Shown here piece after piece: positions 53,981 to 63,730 of a DNA stretch of 64,000 nucleotides. The translations under genes were made by a program, and so were the position numbers. The notes beneath the pieces are model-generated. The model did no database searches and was not told the DNA's origin. It saw only the letters and a program-made list of their open reading frames with translations. This DNA comes from Sporomusaceae bacterium (GTDB taxonomy: Bacteria; Bacillota; Negativicutes; UBA1444), in assembly GCA_018434355.1 (NCBI GenBank), contig JAHDPL010000012.1:1-64000 (forward strand), in the 5' to 3' direction. Positions within the stretch are counted from its first letter, which is position 1. Every line of letters begins with the position of its first letter.

Positions 53981-54735
53981 TTAGCGCCTTTCGCGGGAGC
54001 GGAAGTCGATTTTTTCGGCGTAATCACCAATTTGGATCGTCCCTCTGTATCCATCGCACTATCATCCAGATAAATCACCACATGGTTTCCGGTCAACACA
54101 TTACCATCCTGCACCGCCCGGACATTGCCGATCAAATCGGCTTTGCCGTTTTTCCCATTAATCCCGTAATAAACCGCATGATCCGATACGGCATCGAGTT
54201 TGCGGGCTTCGCTGACGATATGCACGTTGCCGTCGGCTGTCGCCCGGTCTTCCTGAAAGAAAGCCTCTGAGACCGCCGATGTCACAACCGCGTCTTTATT
54301 GGTCAAACGTGATCCGCCGGTGATTTTGGCGTATTTCTTGTCCGGCAGATATTCCATATAAGGCCCGGCAGCCGTGCTGCCATCCTTGTGCACCAGCAAC
54401 GCCTGTCCGGTGGCGACCAGACGCTTCATTTCATCATACGCCCGTACTTCCGCCGCCGTCAGGGTGCTGCCTTCTTTGACAACTTTTACGTTGCCGGTTA
54501 CCACCGCGTCTTTGGTCTTTGTATTGTATTCGCCGATATCGCCTGTCAGCACCGCAGTCCCCTGGGTCAGCCTAACGCCGCCTTGGGCTGTCATGACGCC
54601 GGTTTTGGAGATATATGTAATCACATCGCCGTCCAGTTGGGTCGGAACCGGATCTTTTTCCGGCGCTGCCTGCAAGCCGTTTAGCGGCAAGATCAAACCA
54701 ACGCACAGAACCGCAATTTTTTTCCACTTGTTCAT
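53977..54735 (-). CDS. lptA: LptA-like periplasmic LPS-bridge protein
   Basis: The OstA/LptA-family protein has a signal peptide (WKKIAVLCVGLILPLNGLQA) and a repeating beta-jellyroll (YISKTGVMTAQGGVRLTQGTAVLTGDIGEYNTKTKDAVVTGNVKVV, then several similar strands). It would carry LPS between LptC and LptD. At 252 residues it is longer than E. coli LptA (185), leaving about two extra jellyroll turns. The family members LptA and LptC overlap in sequence features, but order and the signal peptide favour LptA. Overlaps lptB and lptC by ATGA. Confidence 0.88.
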   Translation of the reverse strand: MNKWKKIAVLCVGLILPLNGLQAAPEKDPVPTQLDGDVITYISKTGVMTAQGGVRLTQGTAVLTGDIGEYNTKTKDAVVTGNVKVVKEGSTLTAAEVRAYDEMKRLVATGQALLVHKDGSTAAGPYMEYLPDKKYAKITGGSRLTNKDAVVTSAVSEAFFQEDRATADGNVHIVSEARKLDAVSDHAVYYGINGKNGKADLIGNVRAVQDGNVLTGNHVVIYLDDSAMDTEGRSKLVITPKKSTSAPAKGAN

Positions 54736-55283
54736 TGTACCGGGCCTCCTTTGACAATACGCGCTTTCCCTTTGATCACGATCTTATCAAATTTGTCGTC
54801 TGTTTCCAGTTCATTGGCAGTCAGTACATAATCATCCTTGGTCGCACGAATCGAACCGGTTGCAAAAATTTTGCGGTCTTTGGCGACGTAGCGCCCTTTT
54901 TCCGCCATAAAGGTAGGGCCATCACTTGCCTTCATATTGATTGATCCCGACATTTCCAGGTTGCGGGTTTGCGGATCGACCACGGCATTTTTTGCGGTGA
55001 CGACAATCCTGGTTCCGTCAGCGCGAAACAATACGCCATCGAGATCGGTCAAATAAATCCAACGGGTCTTGGGGTCGACCTCCATCACCCGGGCGGTCAG
55101 CTCCCAGATTCGTTTTCCGTCTTGGTCTTCGGTCAGCTTGGAGCCGGAAAATGCCATACGGGTCGTAACGCTTTCCTGGCGGGTGTCTGTGAGCGGCTCT
55201 TCGCGCAGAAAATAATAAAGCCCCCCGGCGATCACAGCGGCTATGCACAATCCGAACAACCATGCCTTAGGGTTTGGTTTCAA
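54732..55283 (-). CDS. lptC: LPS export protein LptC
   Basis: LptC is held by one N-terminal helix (AWLFGLCIAAVIAGGLYYFL) and receives LPS from LptB2FG. Its periplasmic part (TRMAFSGSKLTEDQDGKRIWELTARVMEVDPKTRWIYLTDLDGVLF and VDPQTRNLEMSGSINMKASDG) is the jellyroll with the usual 'G...W.L.A' start. The length of 183 residues fits. The start overlaps the end of lpxL by 17 bases. Confidence 0.93.
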   Translation of the reverse strand: MKPNPKAWLFGLCIAAVIAGGLYYFLREEPLTDTRQESVTTRMAFSGSKLTEDQDGKRIWELTARVMEVDPKTRWIYLTDLDGVLFRADGTRIVVTAKNAVVDPQTRNLEMSGSINMKASDGPTFMAEKGRYVAKDRKIFATGSIRATKDDYVLTANELETDDKFDKIVIKGKARIVKGGPVQ

Positions 55284-56160
55284 TCAATTCACCTGTCTTT
55301 TGATTTGTAATCCAGCGCCGTTGAAACCACCACCAATGGTCAGGGTAGCGCCGGATCCGCTCTTCCATCACCTGGGTCATCTGTTCCGTAAGTCGCTGGA
55401 TCTCGTCCGCCGATTCACCTGTATTCGTGCCGTAGATCGGCGGTGACAATATAATGCGATGACCTTTCTTGGGTTGTCGTACAATGAACGCCGGAATCAC
55501 CGGGGCGCCGCAGCGCAGGGCATATACCGCAGGCCCTTGCGGCGTCGAGGCAGGCCGGCCGAAAAAGTTTACGAATACGCCACTTGCTTTGGCATCCTGG
55601 TCGGCCAAAAAGCCCAACACATTGCCTTTTTTCAGCGCCTTCATCGCGGCGACAAGCGCATTGCCTTTTGCGTAAGGCGCAAGGCCTACTTTTTCACGAT
55701 ACTCGTTCAGTAGTCGGTCAAGCCCCGGGCCTGGCTGAGTTTCAGCTACCGCCGCCATTGGCAATCCAGCCTGGACCAGCTTGGCAGCCATCCATTCCCA
55801 GTTGCCAAAATGTGCGGTCAAAATCACTACGCCACGGCCATGCGACAACGCTTCGGTCAAGTAGTGGAGATTCTCGATCGTTACCCAACGCTTGAGTTTT
55901 TCTGGCGTCAGTGCAGGAATATACAGGACTTCCAGTAGTGTCCGACCGATATTGCCAAACATCCGTCTAGCAATATCCGCCGCTTCTTTTGGCGCAACGC
56001 CCAATCGTTCCTGCAATTGCGATATGGCGCGGTGGCGTTGACTGCGTCCCAGCGCCCAATGCAAAAAACCGATCCCTGAACCTAGCCAAAGCACGACAGG
56101 ATACGGTAAAACACATAACACTGCACTGAATTGTTTCAGCAAAAAATACTGCCAATGCAT
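55267..56160 (-). CDS. lpxL: Lipid A acyltransferase (LpxL/HtrB family)
   Basis: The LpxL-type enzyme adds a secondary acyl chain to Kdo2-lipid A, on the inner face of the inner membrane. An N-terminal helix (LKQFSAVLCVLPYPVVLWLGSG) anchors it. The catalytic H-x4-E is HFGNWE (H117/E122 with ATG 56160). FLADQDAKASGVFVNFFGRPASTPQGPAV and PDHWWWFQRRW complete the family pattern. I used ATG 56160; an upstream in-frame codon (56310) would overlap kdsD. No second lpxL/lpxM gene is in the window. Confidence 0.94.
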   Translation of the reverse strand: MHWQYFLLKQFSAVLCVLPYPVVLWLGSGIGFLHWALGRSQRHRAISQLQERLGVAPKEAADIARRMFGNIGRTLLEVLYIPALTPEKLKRWVTIENLHYLTEALSHGRGVVILTAHFGNWEWMAAKLVQAGLPMAAVAETQPGPGLDRLLNEYREKVGLAPYAKGNALVAAMKALKKGNVLGFLADQDAKASGVFVNFFGRPASTPQGPAVYALRCGAPVIPAFIVRQPKKGHRIILSPPIYGTNTGESADEIQRLTEQMTQVMEERIRRYPDHWWWFQRRWITNQKTGELIETKP

Positions 56161-56161
56161 A

Positions 56162-57127
56162 TTATACCATACCACGCCGTAGTAGGTCAGTAAGATGCAA
56201 CATCCCGATCGACCGCCGCTCGGAATCGACAACCGGCAATACGGTGATCGGTCGCGGTTGGTTGGTTTCCATCCGATGTAGCGCCGTTGCCGCCAGTTCG
56301 GTCGGACCAATCGTTTTCGGCGTCCGGGTCATAAACTCTTCCACCGGCAACTCTAGAAATTCATTGCCTTTGCTGAAACCGCGCCGAATATCGCCATCGG
56401 TGATCAATCCAAGCAAGGTTCCCTCGGCCGATATCACCGCCGTCGCGCCAAAGCCTTTGGCGGTAATGACAAACAACGCATCTCGAACGGTCTTGCCGGT
56501 CGGGATGGTTGGATTATCCTCACCTTTGTGCATATAATCGTCCACCGTCAATAGTTTTTGACCCAACGTGCCGCCAGGATGAAATCCGGCGAAATCAGCC
56601 GCGCTAAATTTGCGCGCCGAAAGCAGGGCGACGGCCAGAGCATCTCCCATCGCCAACGCCGCCGTGGTACTGGCAGTCGGCGTCAACCCCAGCGGACAGG
56701 CTTCTCGTTCCACCGCCACATCCAAAAACAAATCGGCATTACGAACCAAAGTGCCGTCACTTCGACCGCAAAAAGCAATGATCGTAGCGCCGATCCGCTT
56801 CAATGCCGGTAACAGTCCCAGAACTTCGGCCGTTTCGCCGCTGTTGGAAAACGCCAGTATGATATCTTCTCCGGTTACCATCCCAACATCGCCATGCAAT
56901 CCTTCCGACGGATGAAGAAAAAACGACGGGGTGCCGGTGCTGGCCAGCGTCGCTGACACTTTGCGACCAATCAGTCCGGATTTTCCAATACCGGTGACAA
57001 CGACCCGCCCCCGGCAGGCCAAAATCAAATCAACAGCGTTATCAAAATCGCCATTCAGTCGACTGACCAAGGACTCGATCGCCTGCGCTTCGGTCAGCAG
57101 GCATTTGCGAGCCTGTTCCCTATGCAT
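56162..57127 (-). CDS. kdsD: Arabinose-5-phosphate isomerase (KpsF/GutQ family)
   Basis: KdsD makes arabinose-5-phosphate for Kdo synthesis. The SIS domain contains [66 protein letters not shown], and two CBS domains follow (from about residue 205, [25 protein letters not shown] and later [19 protein letters not shown]). The start is ATG 57127, six bases after GGGGGG and inside the end of kdsA; much longer upstream frames are read-through. Length is 321 residues. Confidence 0.95.
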   Translation of the reverse strand: MHREQARKCLLTEAQAIESLVSRLNGDFDNAVDLILACRGRVVVTGIGKSGLIGRKVSATLASTGTPSFFLHPSEGLHGDVGMVTGEDIILAFSNSGETAEVLGLLPALKRIGATIIAFCGRSDGTLVRNADLFLDVAVEREACPLGLTPTASTTAALAMGDALAVALLSARKFSAADFAGFHPGGTLGQKLLTVDDYMHKGEDNPTIPTGKTVRDALFVITAKGFGATAVISAEGTLLGLITDGDIRRGFSKGNEFLELPVEEFMTRTPKTIGPTELAATALHRMETNQPRPITVLPVVDSERRSIGMLHLTDLLRRGMV

Positions 57128-57953
57128 GAACATCCCCCCGTAACCTTTGGTCCACTGCCAACACCTGCGCAAGCAGCGCTTCCAGTTCCCCCACAGGAAC
57201 CATGTTCGGCCCGTCCGACAGCGCCTGGGCTGGATCATCATGGACTTCCAGAAACAACGCATCGATGCCGACCGCCGCCGCTGCCCGCGACAATACCGGC
57301 ACGAACTCGCGTTGGCCGACGGATCGGTCGCCGCCGCCGCCAGGGAGTTGTACGCTATGCGTCGCATCAAACACTACCGGATAGCCATACGAGCGCAAGA
57401 TCGAAAGGGAACGCATATCAACAACCAGATTGTTGTAGCCAAAACTGGAGCCGCGTTCGGTCAGTAAAATGGATCGGCAACCCGACTGTTCCAACTTATC
57501 GACGACATTCTTCATTTCTGCCGGCGACAGGAACTGGCCTTTCTTGACGTTGACCGGCAAACCGCTCTGCGCCGCCGCATGCAGCAAATCGGTCTGGCGA
57601 CAGAGAAACGCCGGAATCTGCAGTACATCGAGCACCTGGGCCGCAGGAGCAACCTGAGCCATTTCGTGGATGTCGCTGAGTACCGGCACGCCGAGTTCCT
57701 GCTTGATATCGGCAAGTATCCGCAGCCCTTCCGTCAGTCCCGGTCCGCGAAAAGCGCTGAATGAAGAGCGATTGGCTTTATCAAAGGAGGCTTTGAAAAT
57801 ATATGGCATCCCGAGCCGCGCGGCAATTTGGGCAACGGCCCGACCGATATGCAAGGTCCGCTGCGACCCTTCGATCACGCAAGGGCCGGCGATCAGAACC
57901 AACGGCGCCCCGCCGCCAACCGTCACATTCCCTATCTTAATTGGTTTCGTCAT
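57120..57953 (-). CDS. kdsA: 3-deoxy-8-phosphooctulonate synthase
   Basis: KdsA condenses phosphoenolpyruvate with arabinose-5-phosphate to Kdo-8-phosphate. [88 protein letters not shown] and [12 protein letters not shown] are the family blocks. The length of 277 residues is standard. It overlaps kdsB by ATGA. Kdo-8-phosphate phosphatase (KdsC), the next enzyme, is not encoded in the window. Confidence 0.97.
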   Translation of the reverse strand: MTKPIKIGNVTVGGGAPLVLIAGPCVIEGSQRTLHIGRAVAQIAARLGMPYIFKASFDKANRSSFSAFRGPGLTEGLRILADIKQELGVPVLSDIHEMAQVAPAAQVLDVLQIPAFLCRQTDLLHAAAQSGLPVNVKKGQFLSPAEMKNVVDKLEQSGCRSILLTERGSSFGYNNLVVDMRSLSILRSYGYPVVFDATHSVQLPGGGGDRSVGQREFVPVLSRAAAAVGIDALFLEVHDDPAQALSDGPNMVPVGELEALLAQVLAVDQRLRGDVHA

Positions 57954-58693
57954 CTGGACGCCTCCTGCTCAGTCAAAAATATTTCGCGCACGCGCTGAAG
58001 ATCTTCCGGCGTATCCACGCCAATCGAGCGAAACGCAGTCTCAATCAACCGGATGCGAAACCCGTGCTCCAGCGCTCGCAGCTGTTCCAGCGATTCGGTC
58101 TGTTCCAGCGGCGTCGGCGGCAGTTTCGCATACTGCAACAAAAAATCCCGCCGATAGGCATAAACGCCGATATGCTTATAATAGCGACAATGCGAACCAG
58201 GGTTGCGAGGGTAGGGAATCAGTGAGCGTGAAAAATACAGAGCATGCCCATCCAGTGAAGCGACTACCTTTACAGCGGCAGGGTTCTGGGCGTCGGCGTC
58301 CTCAAGTTCACTGACCAAGGTAGCCATTTGCAAGTCAGGCCGGTCGGCAAAGGCAGCGGCGAGCGCATCAATCGCCTGCGGCGGAATCAGCGGTTCATCG
58401 CCCTGTACATTGATCACCAGGTCGACTGCTGGAAAGGCCTCTGCTACTTCAGCCAGCCGATCGGTCCCTGTCGGATGATCGGTCGCCGTGAGCATCGCTT
58501 CGCCGCCGAATGCCTCCACCGCCGCCACTATCCTGTCATCATCGGTAGCGACGATGACCCGATCCAGCGCTGCAGACTGTCGTACCCGCTCCACCACATG
58601 CTGGATCATCGGTTTACCGGCAATCTCCAATAGCGGTTTCCCTGGCAGCCGGGTCGAACCATATCTGGCGGGAATTACGCACATCACATTCAT
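57950..58693 (-). CDS. kdsB: CMP-Kdo synthetase
   Basis: KdsB activates Kdo with CTP to CMP-Kdo, the substrate of Waa[30 protein letters not shown] is the nucleotide-binding start. [31 protein letters not shown] and [41 protein letters not shown] are typical. Length is 247 residues. It lies 4 bp downstream of waaA. Confidence 0.97.
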   Translation of the reverse strand: MNVMCVIPARYGSTRLPGKPLLEIAGKPMIQHVVERVRQSAALDRVIVATDDDRIVAAVEAFGGEAMLTATDHPTGTDRLAEVAEAFPAVDLVINVQGDEPLIPPQAIDALAAAFADRPDLQMATLVSELEDADAQNPAAVKVVASLDGHALYFSRSLIPYPRNPGSHCRYYKHIGVYAYRRDFLLQYAKLPPTPLEQTESLEQLRALEHGFRIRLIETAFRSIGVDTPEDLQRVREIFLTEQEASR

Positions 58694-58697
58694 CCTG

Positions 58698-60002
58698 TTA
58701 GCCCCGATTCTCGATAATTTGACGCAAGTGCTCCACTGTTCTTACCGCGGCGCCTTGATTTTCGGCCACGATCTCTGCTGCTTCGCGCCCCATTTGTTCC
58801 GCTGTTTGCTTATTCTGCAGCAATTCCAGTGTTTTTTGCGCTAATTCCTGACCATCCAACACCGTCATGCAGGCATTTCGTTTGGAAAAAAGAGCGTAGG
58901 TATCGCGAAAGTTGAACATGTGTGGTCCAACAAGGATTGGCTTGCCTTGCGCAGCCGGCTCGAGAATGTTGTGTCCGCCATGTGACACCAAACTGCCGCC
59001 GACAAAAACCAAGTCCGCCAAACTATAGAACCGGCCCAGTTCGCCGATGCTGTCAAGCACCACCACCTGGACCTCCGCCCGCTGCTCCGCCGTCAGCGAT
59101 GTCATCTTGCTGCGCAGCTCGGCGACAACGCCTGCACGCCTCACCAGTTCGACAATCCCGCCACTGCGCGGCACATCGCGCGGCGCCAGAATCATTTTGA
59201 CAATCGGCGCCCTGCCCTGGATTTGACACAGCACCTCCAGCAGGATCTCTTCCTCGCCGCGGTGTGTACTGCCGGCAATCAGCACCGGAACGTTATCAAT
59301 CAATCCCAGTTCCTGCCTGAGCGTTTTTTTTTCTTCGGCTGTTACCTGGCTATAATTCTGATCATACTTCGTATTGCCTGTCACGATGACTTTGTGCGGA
59401 TCGGCGCCGAGTTGAATGACATATTGGGCATCCACTGTCGACTGCATACAAAACCGCACCACCGTGTCCAGCATCTTGGTAAACATCCGCCGCATCTGAC
59501 GGTAATGCTCCACACTGCGTTCGCCGATGCGTCCATTGACCATGATCACCGGGATACTGCGTTTGCGGGCGGAACGAATAAAGTTTGGCCACAATTCGGT
59601 TTCCACCGGCACATAGGCGCGGGGCAGAATCTTGCCGACAATCCGGTCAGGCATGCCAGGCAGGTCCGGCGGGTAAAAGATGACCGCATCTGCTTCCGGG
59701 ATGATCCGTTGCGCCATGTCATAGCCGCTGATCGTACCGGATGAAATCAACACCGGAATATCAGGCAACTGACGCTTGAATTCGCGGATGATCGAGCTGG
59801 CGGCTACCACTTCGCCGACGGACGCCGCCTGAAACCAGACCGGCGAACGACCGACCACTCTGGTCAACGTATCGGCAGGAAAAAAGCCGAGATTTTGCCG
59901 CAACCGCTCGCGAAATCGTCGTTCGCGGATAAAACGAAATGCAAAAAACGGTAGCCCGACTACCGCTGCAGTAAGCATGAGGATATTATACAGCAGATCC
60001 AT
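58698..60002 (-). CDS. waaA: 3-deoxy-D-manno-octulosonic acid transferase
   Basis: WaaA (KdtA) transfers Kdo from CMP-Kdo to lipid IVA at the inner membrane. The N-terminal helix LLYNILMLTAAVVGLPFFAF anchors it. IWFQAASVGEVVAASSII-like PVWFQAASVGEVVAASSIIRE contains the catalytic glutamate (about residue 60). YVPVETELWPNFIRSARKRSIPVIMVNGRIGERS, VLIAGSTHRGEEEILLEVL and FVGGSLVSHGGHNILEPAAQGKPILVGPHMFNF follow. ATG 60002 has GAGGAG 7 bases upstream. Length is 434 residues. Confidence 0.97.
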   Translation of the reverse strand: MDLLYNILMLTAAVVGLPFFAFRFIRERRFRERLRQNLGFFPADTLTRVVGRSPVWFQAASVGEVVAASSIIREFKRQLPDIPVLISSGTISGYDMAQRIIPEADAVIFYPPDLPGMPDRIVGKILPRAYVPVETELWPNFIRSARKRSIPVIMVNGRIGERSVEHYRQMRRMFTKMLDTVVRFCMQSTVDAQYVIQLGADPHKVIVTGNTKYDQNYSQVTAEEKKTLRQELGLIDNVPVLIAGSTHRGEEEILLEVLCQIQGRAPIVKMILAPRDVPRSGGIVELVRRAGVVAELRSKMTSLTAEQRAEVQVVVLDSIGELGRFYSLADLVFVGGSLVSHGGHNILEPAAQGKPILVGPHMFNFRDTYALFSKRNACMTVLDGQELAQKTLELLQNKQTAEQMGREAAEIVAENQGAAVRTVEHLRQIIENRG

Positions 60003-60018
60003 AGGCAGTCTCCTCAAT

Positions 60019-61755
60019 TTACAGGCTCTCTTCGGTCTGCAAACTATACAGTTTGCAGTACAACCCTCCTGCATCTAATAGTTCCGTATGGCGACCGCAT
60101 TCAATCAGTCGGCCTTTTTCCATCACCAGGATTTTGTCGGCTCGCTGGATCGTCGACAGACGATGAGCGATCACAAATGTCGTGCGACCGACCATCAGTT
60201 TGTCCAGCGCATCCTGCACCACCCGCTCGCTCTCGGCATCCAGCGCAGAGGTCGCTTCATCGAGGATCAAAATCCGTGGATTCTTCAAAATCGCCCTGGC
60301 AATCGCAATGCGTTGCCGCTGTCCGCCGGACAATTGGCTGCCTCGTTCGCCGATTTGCGTTTCATAGCCGTCCGGCAACTGCAGGATGAAGTCATGCGCA
60401 TTCGCCGCCTTTGCCGCTTCGATGACAGACGCTTTGTCGGCATCCAGTTTGCCGTAAAGAATGTTCTCATAAATCGACGCATTGAATAAGATTGTTTCCT
60501 GCGGCACCATCGCAATCTGTTCCCGCAGCGACCGCACAGTCACCTTACGGATATCGACTCCGTCAATACAAATCGCGCCGGCCTGCGGGTCGTAAAATCG
60601 CGGCAACAGGTTGGCAATCGTAGATTTCCCTGCGCCGCTGGGGCCGACAATTGCCAGGATCTGCCCGGCAGGGATCTCGATCGACAAATTTTTTAGCGCC
60701 GCTTCGCCGGCCCGGTATTCAAAACCGACCTGGTTAAAACTGACGTCACCCTTTACGACAGACAACTCCATCGCATCCGGCGCATCTTCAATTTCCGGTA
60801 GGGTGTCAAGCACTTCAAACACGCGATCTGCCGCCGCTACGGCTCGCTGGATATTGCCATATACATTGCCAAGCCGTTTGACCGGATTGGAAATATTGAC
60901 CGCATAAACCAAAAAAGCGATCAACGAACCGGACGTCAGGTTGCCATTGATGACTTCACGACCGCCATACCAAATGATGACCGTCACAGCAATCGCCGCC
61001 AGAAATTCGATTACCGGCGATAACGTCGCCGACAGCTGGGCTGCTTTCATTTGGGCGGTAAAATTGTTGTCATTCTCGCGCATAAACCGATTGGTTTCAT
61101 ACTCTTCACGGACAAACAGCCGGATCAATCGCACAGATACGATCATTTCCTGCAATACCGACGTGATCTCCGCCGCCCGCTGCTGCATCGCGCCGCTGGC
61201 CTTGCGCAGTTTCGCGCCAAACAATTTCATCGCCTGCGCGACCAAAGGCACAGTGATCAGCGTCAATAGCGCCAACTGCCAATGCAGGTAAAACATGGCC
61301 ACCAATGAACCGATCAATGTCAACGATTCCGTTGACAGTTCGATGACATTCTGCGCCAAAGCTCCCTGTAGGGCGCCGACATCATTGGTCATGTAACTAA
61401 GCACTTTGCCTGTCCGGCTACGATCAAAATAAGAAACGGACAAGCGTTGAAAATGCCTGAATAAGCTTTCCCGCAGATCAATGACAATTTTTTGGCTGAC
61501 GTAAGCCATCAGATAGTTTTGTCCATAGACAAAAAAACCCCGCAGGGCAAAGACCACAACGATGCCAGCCGTAATCGCATTGAGCAGCAGGATATCTTTG
61601 TTGACCAGCACGCCATCGATCACATCGCGTACGATCCAGGGCACATACAAACTAGCCGAAGTCGCCAGCAACATACAGGCAACCGCCATGATCGTCTGCG
61701 GAACATAAGGACGAAGGTAGCGCAACAAACGCATATAGACAGCGGCCGATGTCAT
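60019..61755 (-). CDS. msbA: Lipid A/LPS flippase MsbA
   Basis: MsbA flips lipid A-core across the inner membrane. It is a fused ABC exporter with six membrane helices (from VPQTIMAVACMLLATSASLYVPWIV) and a C-terminal ATPase with Walker A VGPSGAGKSTIANLL, signature SQLSGGQRQRIAIARAIL and Walker B ILILDEATSALDAESE. ATG 61755 overlaps the lpxB stop by ATGA and has GGGAGG upstream; the longer frame to 62016 is the shadow of lpxB. Length is 578 residues. Placement among lipid A genes supports MsbA over a drug exporter. Confidence 0.95.
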   Translation of the reverse strand: MTSAAVYMRLLRYLRPYVPQTIMAVACMLLATSASLYVPWIVRDVIDGVLVNKDILLLNAITAGIVVVFALRGFFVYGQNYLMAYVSQKIVIDLRESLFRHFQRLSVSYFDRSRTGKVLSYMTNDVGALQGALAQNVIELSTESLTLIGSLVAMFYLHWQLALLTLITVPLVAQAMKLFGAKLRKASGAMQQRAAEITSVLQEMIVSVRLIRLFVREEYETNRFMRENDNNFTAQMKAAQLSATLSPVIEFLAAIAVTVIIWYGGREVINGNLTSGSLIAFLVYAVNISNPVKRLGNVYGNIQRAVAAADRVFEVLDTLPEIEDAPDAMELSVVKGDVSFNQVGFEYRAGEAALKNLSIEIPAGQILAIVGPSGAGKSTIANLLPRFYDPQAGAICIDGVDIRKVTVRSLREQIAMVPQETILFNASIYENILYGKLDADKASVIEAAKAANAHDFILQLPDGYETQIGERGSQLSGGQRQRIAIARAILKNPRILILDEATSALDAESERVVQDALDKLMVGRTTFVIAHRLSTIQRADKILVMEKGRLIECGRHTELLDAGGLYCKLYSLQTEESL

Positions 61756-62894
61756 GCTTTCCCTCCCGCAGCTACGTCCAGCACGATCTTGGCCACGCGC
61801 AGCACCGCCCCTGGTTGACCCAGGTTGATTCGGACTTGTTTGATATCGCTGCGGGCCTGCTGCCTTACCGCCGGATCCTGCAACAAGCGAAGCGCCGCCT
61901 GACTGACGTTGGTGGATGTGGCCTCGTCCTGAATCAACTCCGGCAAAATCCGCCGGCCTGATACGATATTGGGCAGCCCGACATGCGATACGTTGGCAAC
62001 CAAACGGATCAGCCAATATGTCGCGGTTTTTACCCGGTAAACAATCACGGAAGGCAGTTCCATTAGCGCCGCTTCAAGGGTAACGGTACCTGATGCGGCA
62101 ATCGCGCAGTCGGCAATCTGCATCAGGTTATATGTACTGTTCCGAGTAAAAACCACCGAAACGCCGGAAGCTTTTACCACCGACTCAATGCGTTCCAACG
62201 GAATCGTCGGCGCTACCGGCAGAAAAAACTGACAGTCCGGGATTTGTTCCTGCACCTTGCGGGCAGAAGCCAGCATTAGTTCCAGCAGACTCTCGACTTC
62301 CTGATAACGACTTCCCGGCAACAACAACAACAGCGGGCGCTGCGGGTCGGCGCCGAAGAAACGGTACGCTTCCTGCCGGTCCATTGTCGATTGGACAATA
62401 TCTAGTAGCGGGTGTCCGACAAATTCAACCGACGCACCGGCTTGACGATAAATTTCTGCCTCAAACGGGAAAATCGCCGCAACCTTGTTCACCCAGCCGG
62501 CAATCGCCTTGGCTCGCCATTTGCCCCATACCCAGGCCTTGGGACAAATATAATAGACAACCGGAATATTCTTCTTTTTCGCTACCGAAGCCAGCGCCAT
62601 ATTAAAGCCGCCGTAATCGATGAGCAAGATCACATCAGGCCGGCGTTCTTCCATGACGCGCGACAGATATTCGCGTAAACGAAAGAAGCGCGGTAAATTC
62701 CGCAAAATTTCGACAAACCCCATCACGCCGATATCGGCGATATCATAAACGATATCAATCCCAGCGCTGCGCATATGAGAACCACCCATCCCCAGCAGCT
62801 CAATCTGCGGGGCAATGCTTTTCAACTCGCTGGCGACACTGGCTCCATGCAAATCGCCGGATGCTTCGCCGGCGCAAATCATGACTTTAGTCAT
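61752..62894 (-). CDS. lpxB: Lipid-A-disaccharide synthase
   Basis: LpxB joins 2,3-diacyl-GlcN-1-phosphate and its UDP form to the lipid A disaccharide. MICAGEASGDLHGASVASELK is the true LpxB loop. GMGGSHMRSAGIDIVYDIADIGVMGFVEILRNLP, DVILLIDYGGFNMALA, YYICPKAWVWGKWRAKAI and LLPGSRYQEVESLLELML follow, then AASGTVTLEAALMELPSVIVYRV. Length is 380 residues. It overlaps lpxI by 8 bases. Confidence 0.97.
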   Translation of the reverse strand: MTKVMICAGEASGDLHGASVASELKSIAPQIELLGMGGSHMRSAGIDIVYDIADIGVMGFVEILRNLPRFFRLREYLSRVMEERRPDVILLIDYGGFNMALASVAKKKNIPVVYYICPKAWVWGKWRAKAIAGWVNKVAAIFPFEAEIYRQAGASVEFVGHPLLDIVQSTMDRQEAYRFFGADPQRPLLLLLPGSRYQEVESLLELMLASARKVQEQIPDCQFFLPVAPTIPLERIESVVKASGVSVVFTRNSTYNLMQIADCAIAASGTVTLEAALMELPSVIVYRVKTATYWLIRLVANVSHVGLPNIVSGRRILPELIQDEATSTNVSQAALRLLQDPAVRQQARSDIKQVRINLGQPGAVLRVAKIVLDVAAGGKA

Positions 62895-63717
62895 GCTCAG
62901 TCACTTCATCTCCCGGCATCGCTACGATAGTAATCGCTTGTTGATCCGCCTTTTCCAGCATTTTTTCCCGGTCAACCACCAAGGTCCTGCCTGCCTCGAT
63001 CACCAGCGCGACCGCACCCGCCTGAATCATTGAATCAATGGTATCAGGACCGACTCCCGGCACATCAAACCGCATATCTTGCTGCGGCTTAGCCGACTTT
63101 GCGACCGTTACGCCGCCGCGTCCAAGTTGACCGCCACGCCTTATGCAGGCGTCGGTCCCTTCGATCGCTTCCACCGCCATGATTGCACGATTTTTCACAA
63201 CTACGGTCTGTCCGATGTCGAGCCCGCCAATTTGTTTTGCCATGGTCAGGCCAAACCGCATATCCGCCAGTTCGGCTTCCGTCGGTGAGCGCTTCGACAA
63301 TACGCCGGGCTGCGGCATAAGCGGACGCAGCAATTCCGTCTGGTCGAGGACGGAGATTCCCTCTGCCGCCAGTTCATCGACGAGCGCCAAAGTCAATGTA
63401 TCATCACTGAAATTTTTTAGCCGGGAAAATATTTTCAGTACGCGCAAATCAGGCAGTTCCTTGTGCGCATACACCAGCTCTTTGTTAATCTTGCCGAGCA
63501 GGGTAATCTCGGTCACTTTTTCCCGTTTCAGCAATTTGAATATCCGATCCAGCTTGGCAATATTAATATACTCATAGCTATGCGCCACTTGCGCCAGCTC
63601 TGGATCCACCTCCGGCAGAACGCCGATCCCAATCACGTGAACGCCCATGCCGCGAGCGGCACGGGCGAATTCTACCGGCAACCGGCCAACGCCGGCAATC
63701 AGGCCAATCTTTTTCAT
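62887..63717 (-). CDS. lpxI: UDP-2,3-diacylglucosamine diphosphatase LpxI
   Basis: LpxI hydrolyses UDP-2,3-diacylglucosamine to its 1-phosphate, replacing LpxH in many bacteria. KIGLIAGVGRLPVEFARAARGMGVHV is the N-terminal (LpxI_N) domain. The C-terminal domain shows LRPLMPQPGVLSKRSPTEAELADMRFGLTMAKQIGGLDIGQTVVVK, the catalytic aspartate region EGTDACIRRGGQLG, and RFDVPGVGPDTIDSMIQAGA. Length is 276 residues, in line with the family. Confidence 0.96.
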   Translation of the reverse strand: MKKIGLIAGVGRLPVEFARAARGMGVHVIGIGVLPEVDPELAQVAHSYEYINIAKLDRIFKLLKREKVTEITLLGKINKELVYAHKELPDLRVLKIFSRLKNFSDDTLTLALVDELAAEGISVLDQTELLRPLMPQPGVLSKRSPTEAELADMRFGLTMAKQIGGLDIGQTVVVKNRAIMAVEAIEGTDACIRRGGQLGRGGVTVAKSAKPQQDMRFDVPGVGPDTIDSMIQAGAVALVIEAGRTLVVDREKMLEKADQQAITIVAMPGDEVTEHD

Positions 63718-63730
63718 GAGTCACCTCGAT

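Noticed and set aside
60019-62016. Longer msbA frame starting at 62016
   Set aside because: The extra 87 codons lie in the lpxB gene and have no ribosome site; ATG 61755 with GGGAGG and ATGA coupling is better.
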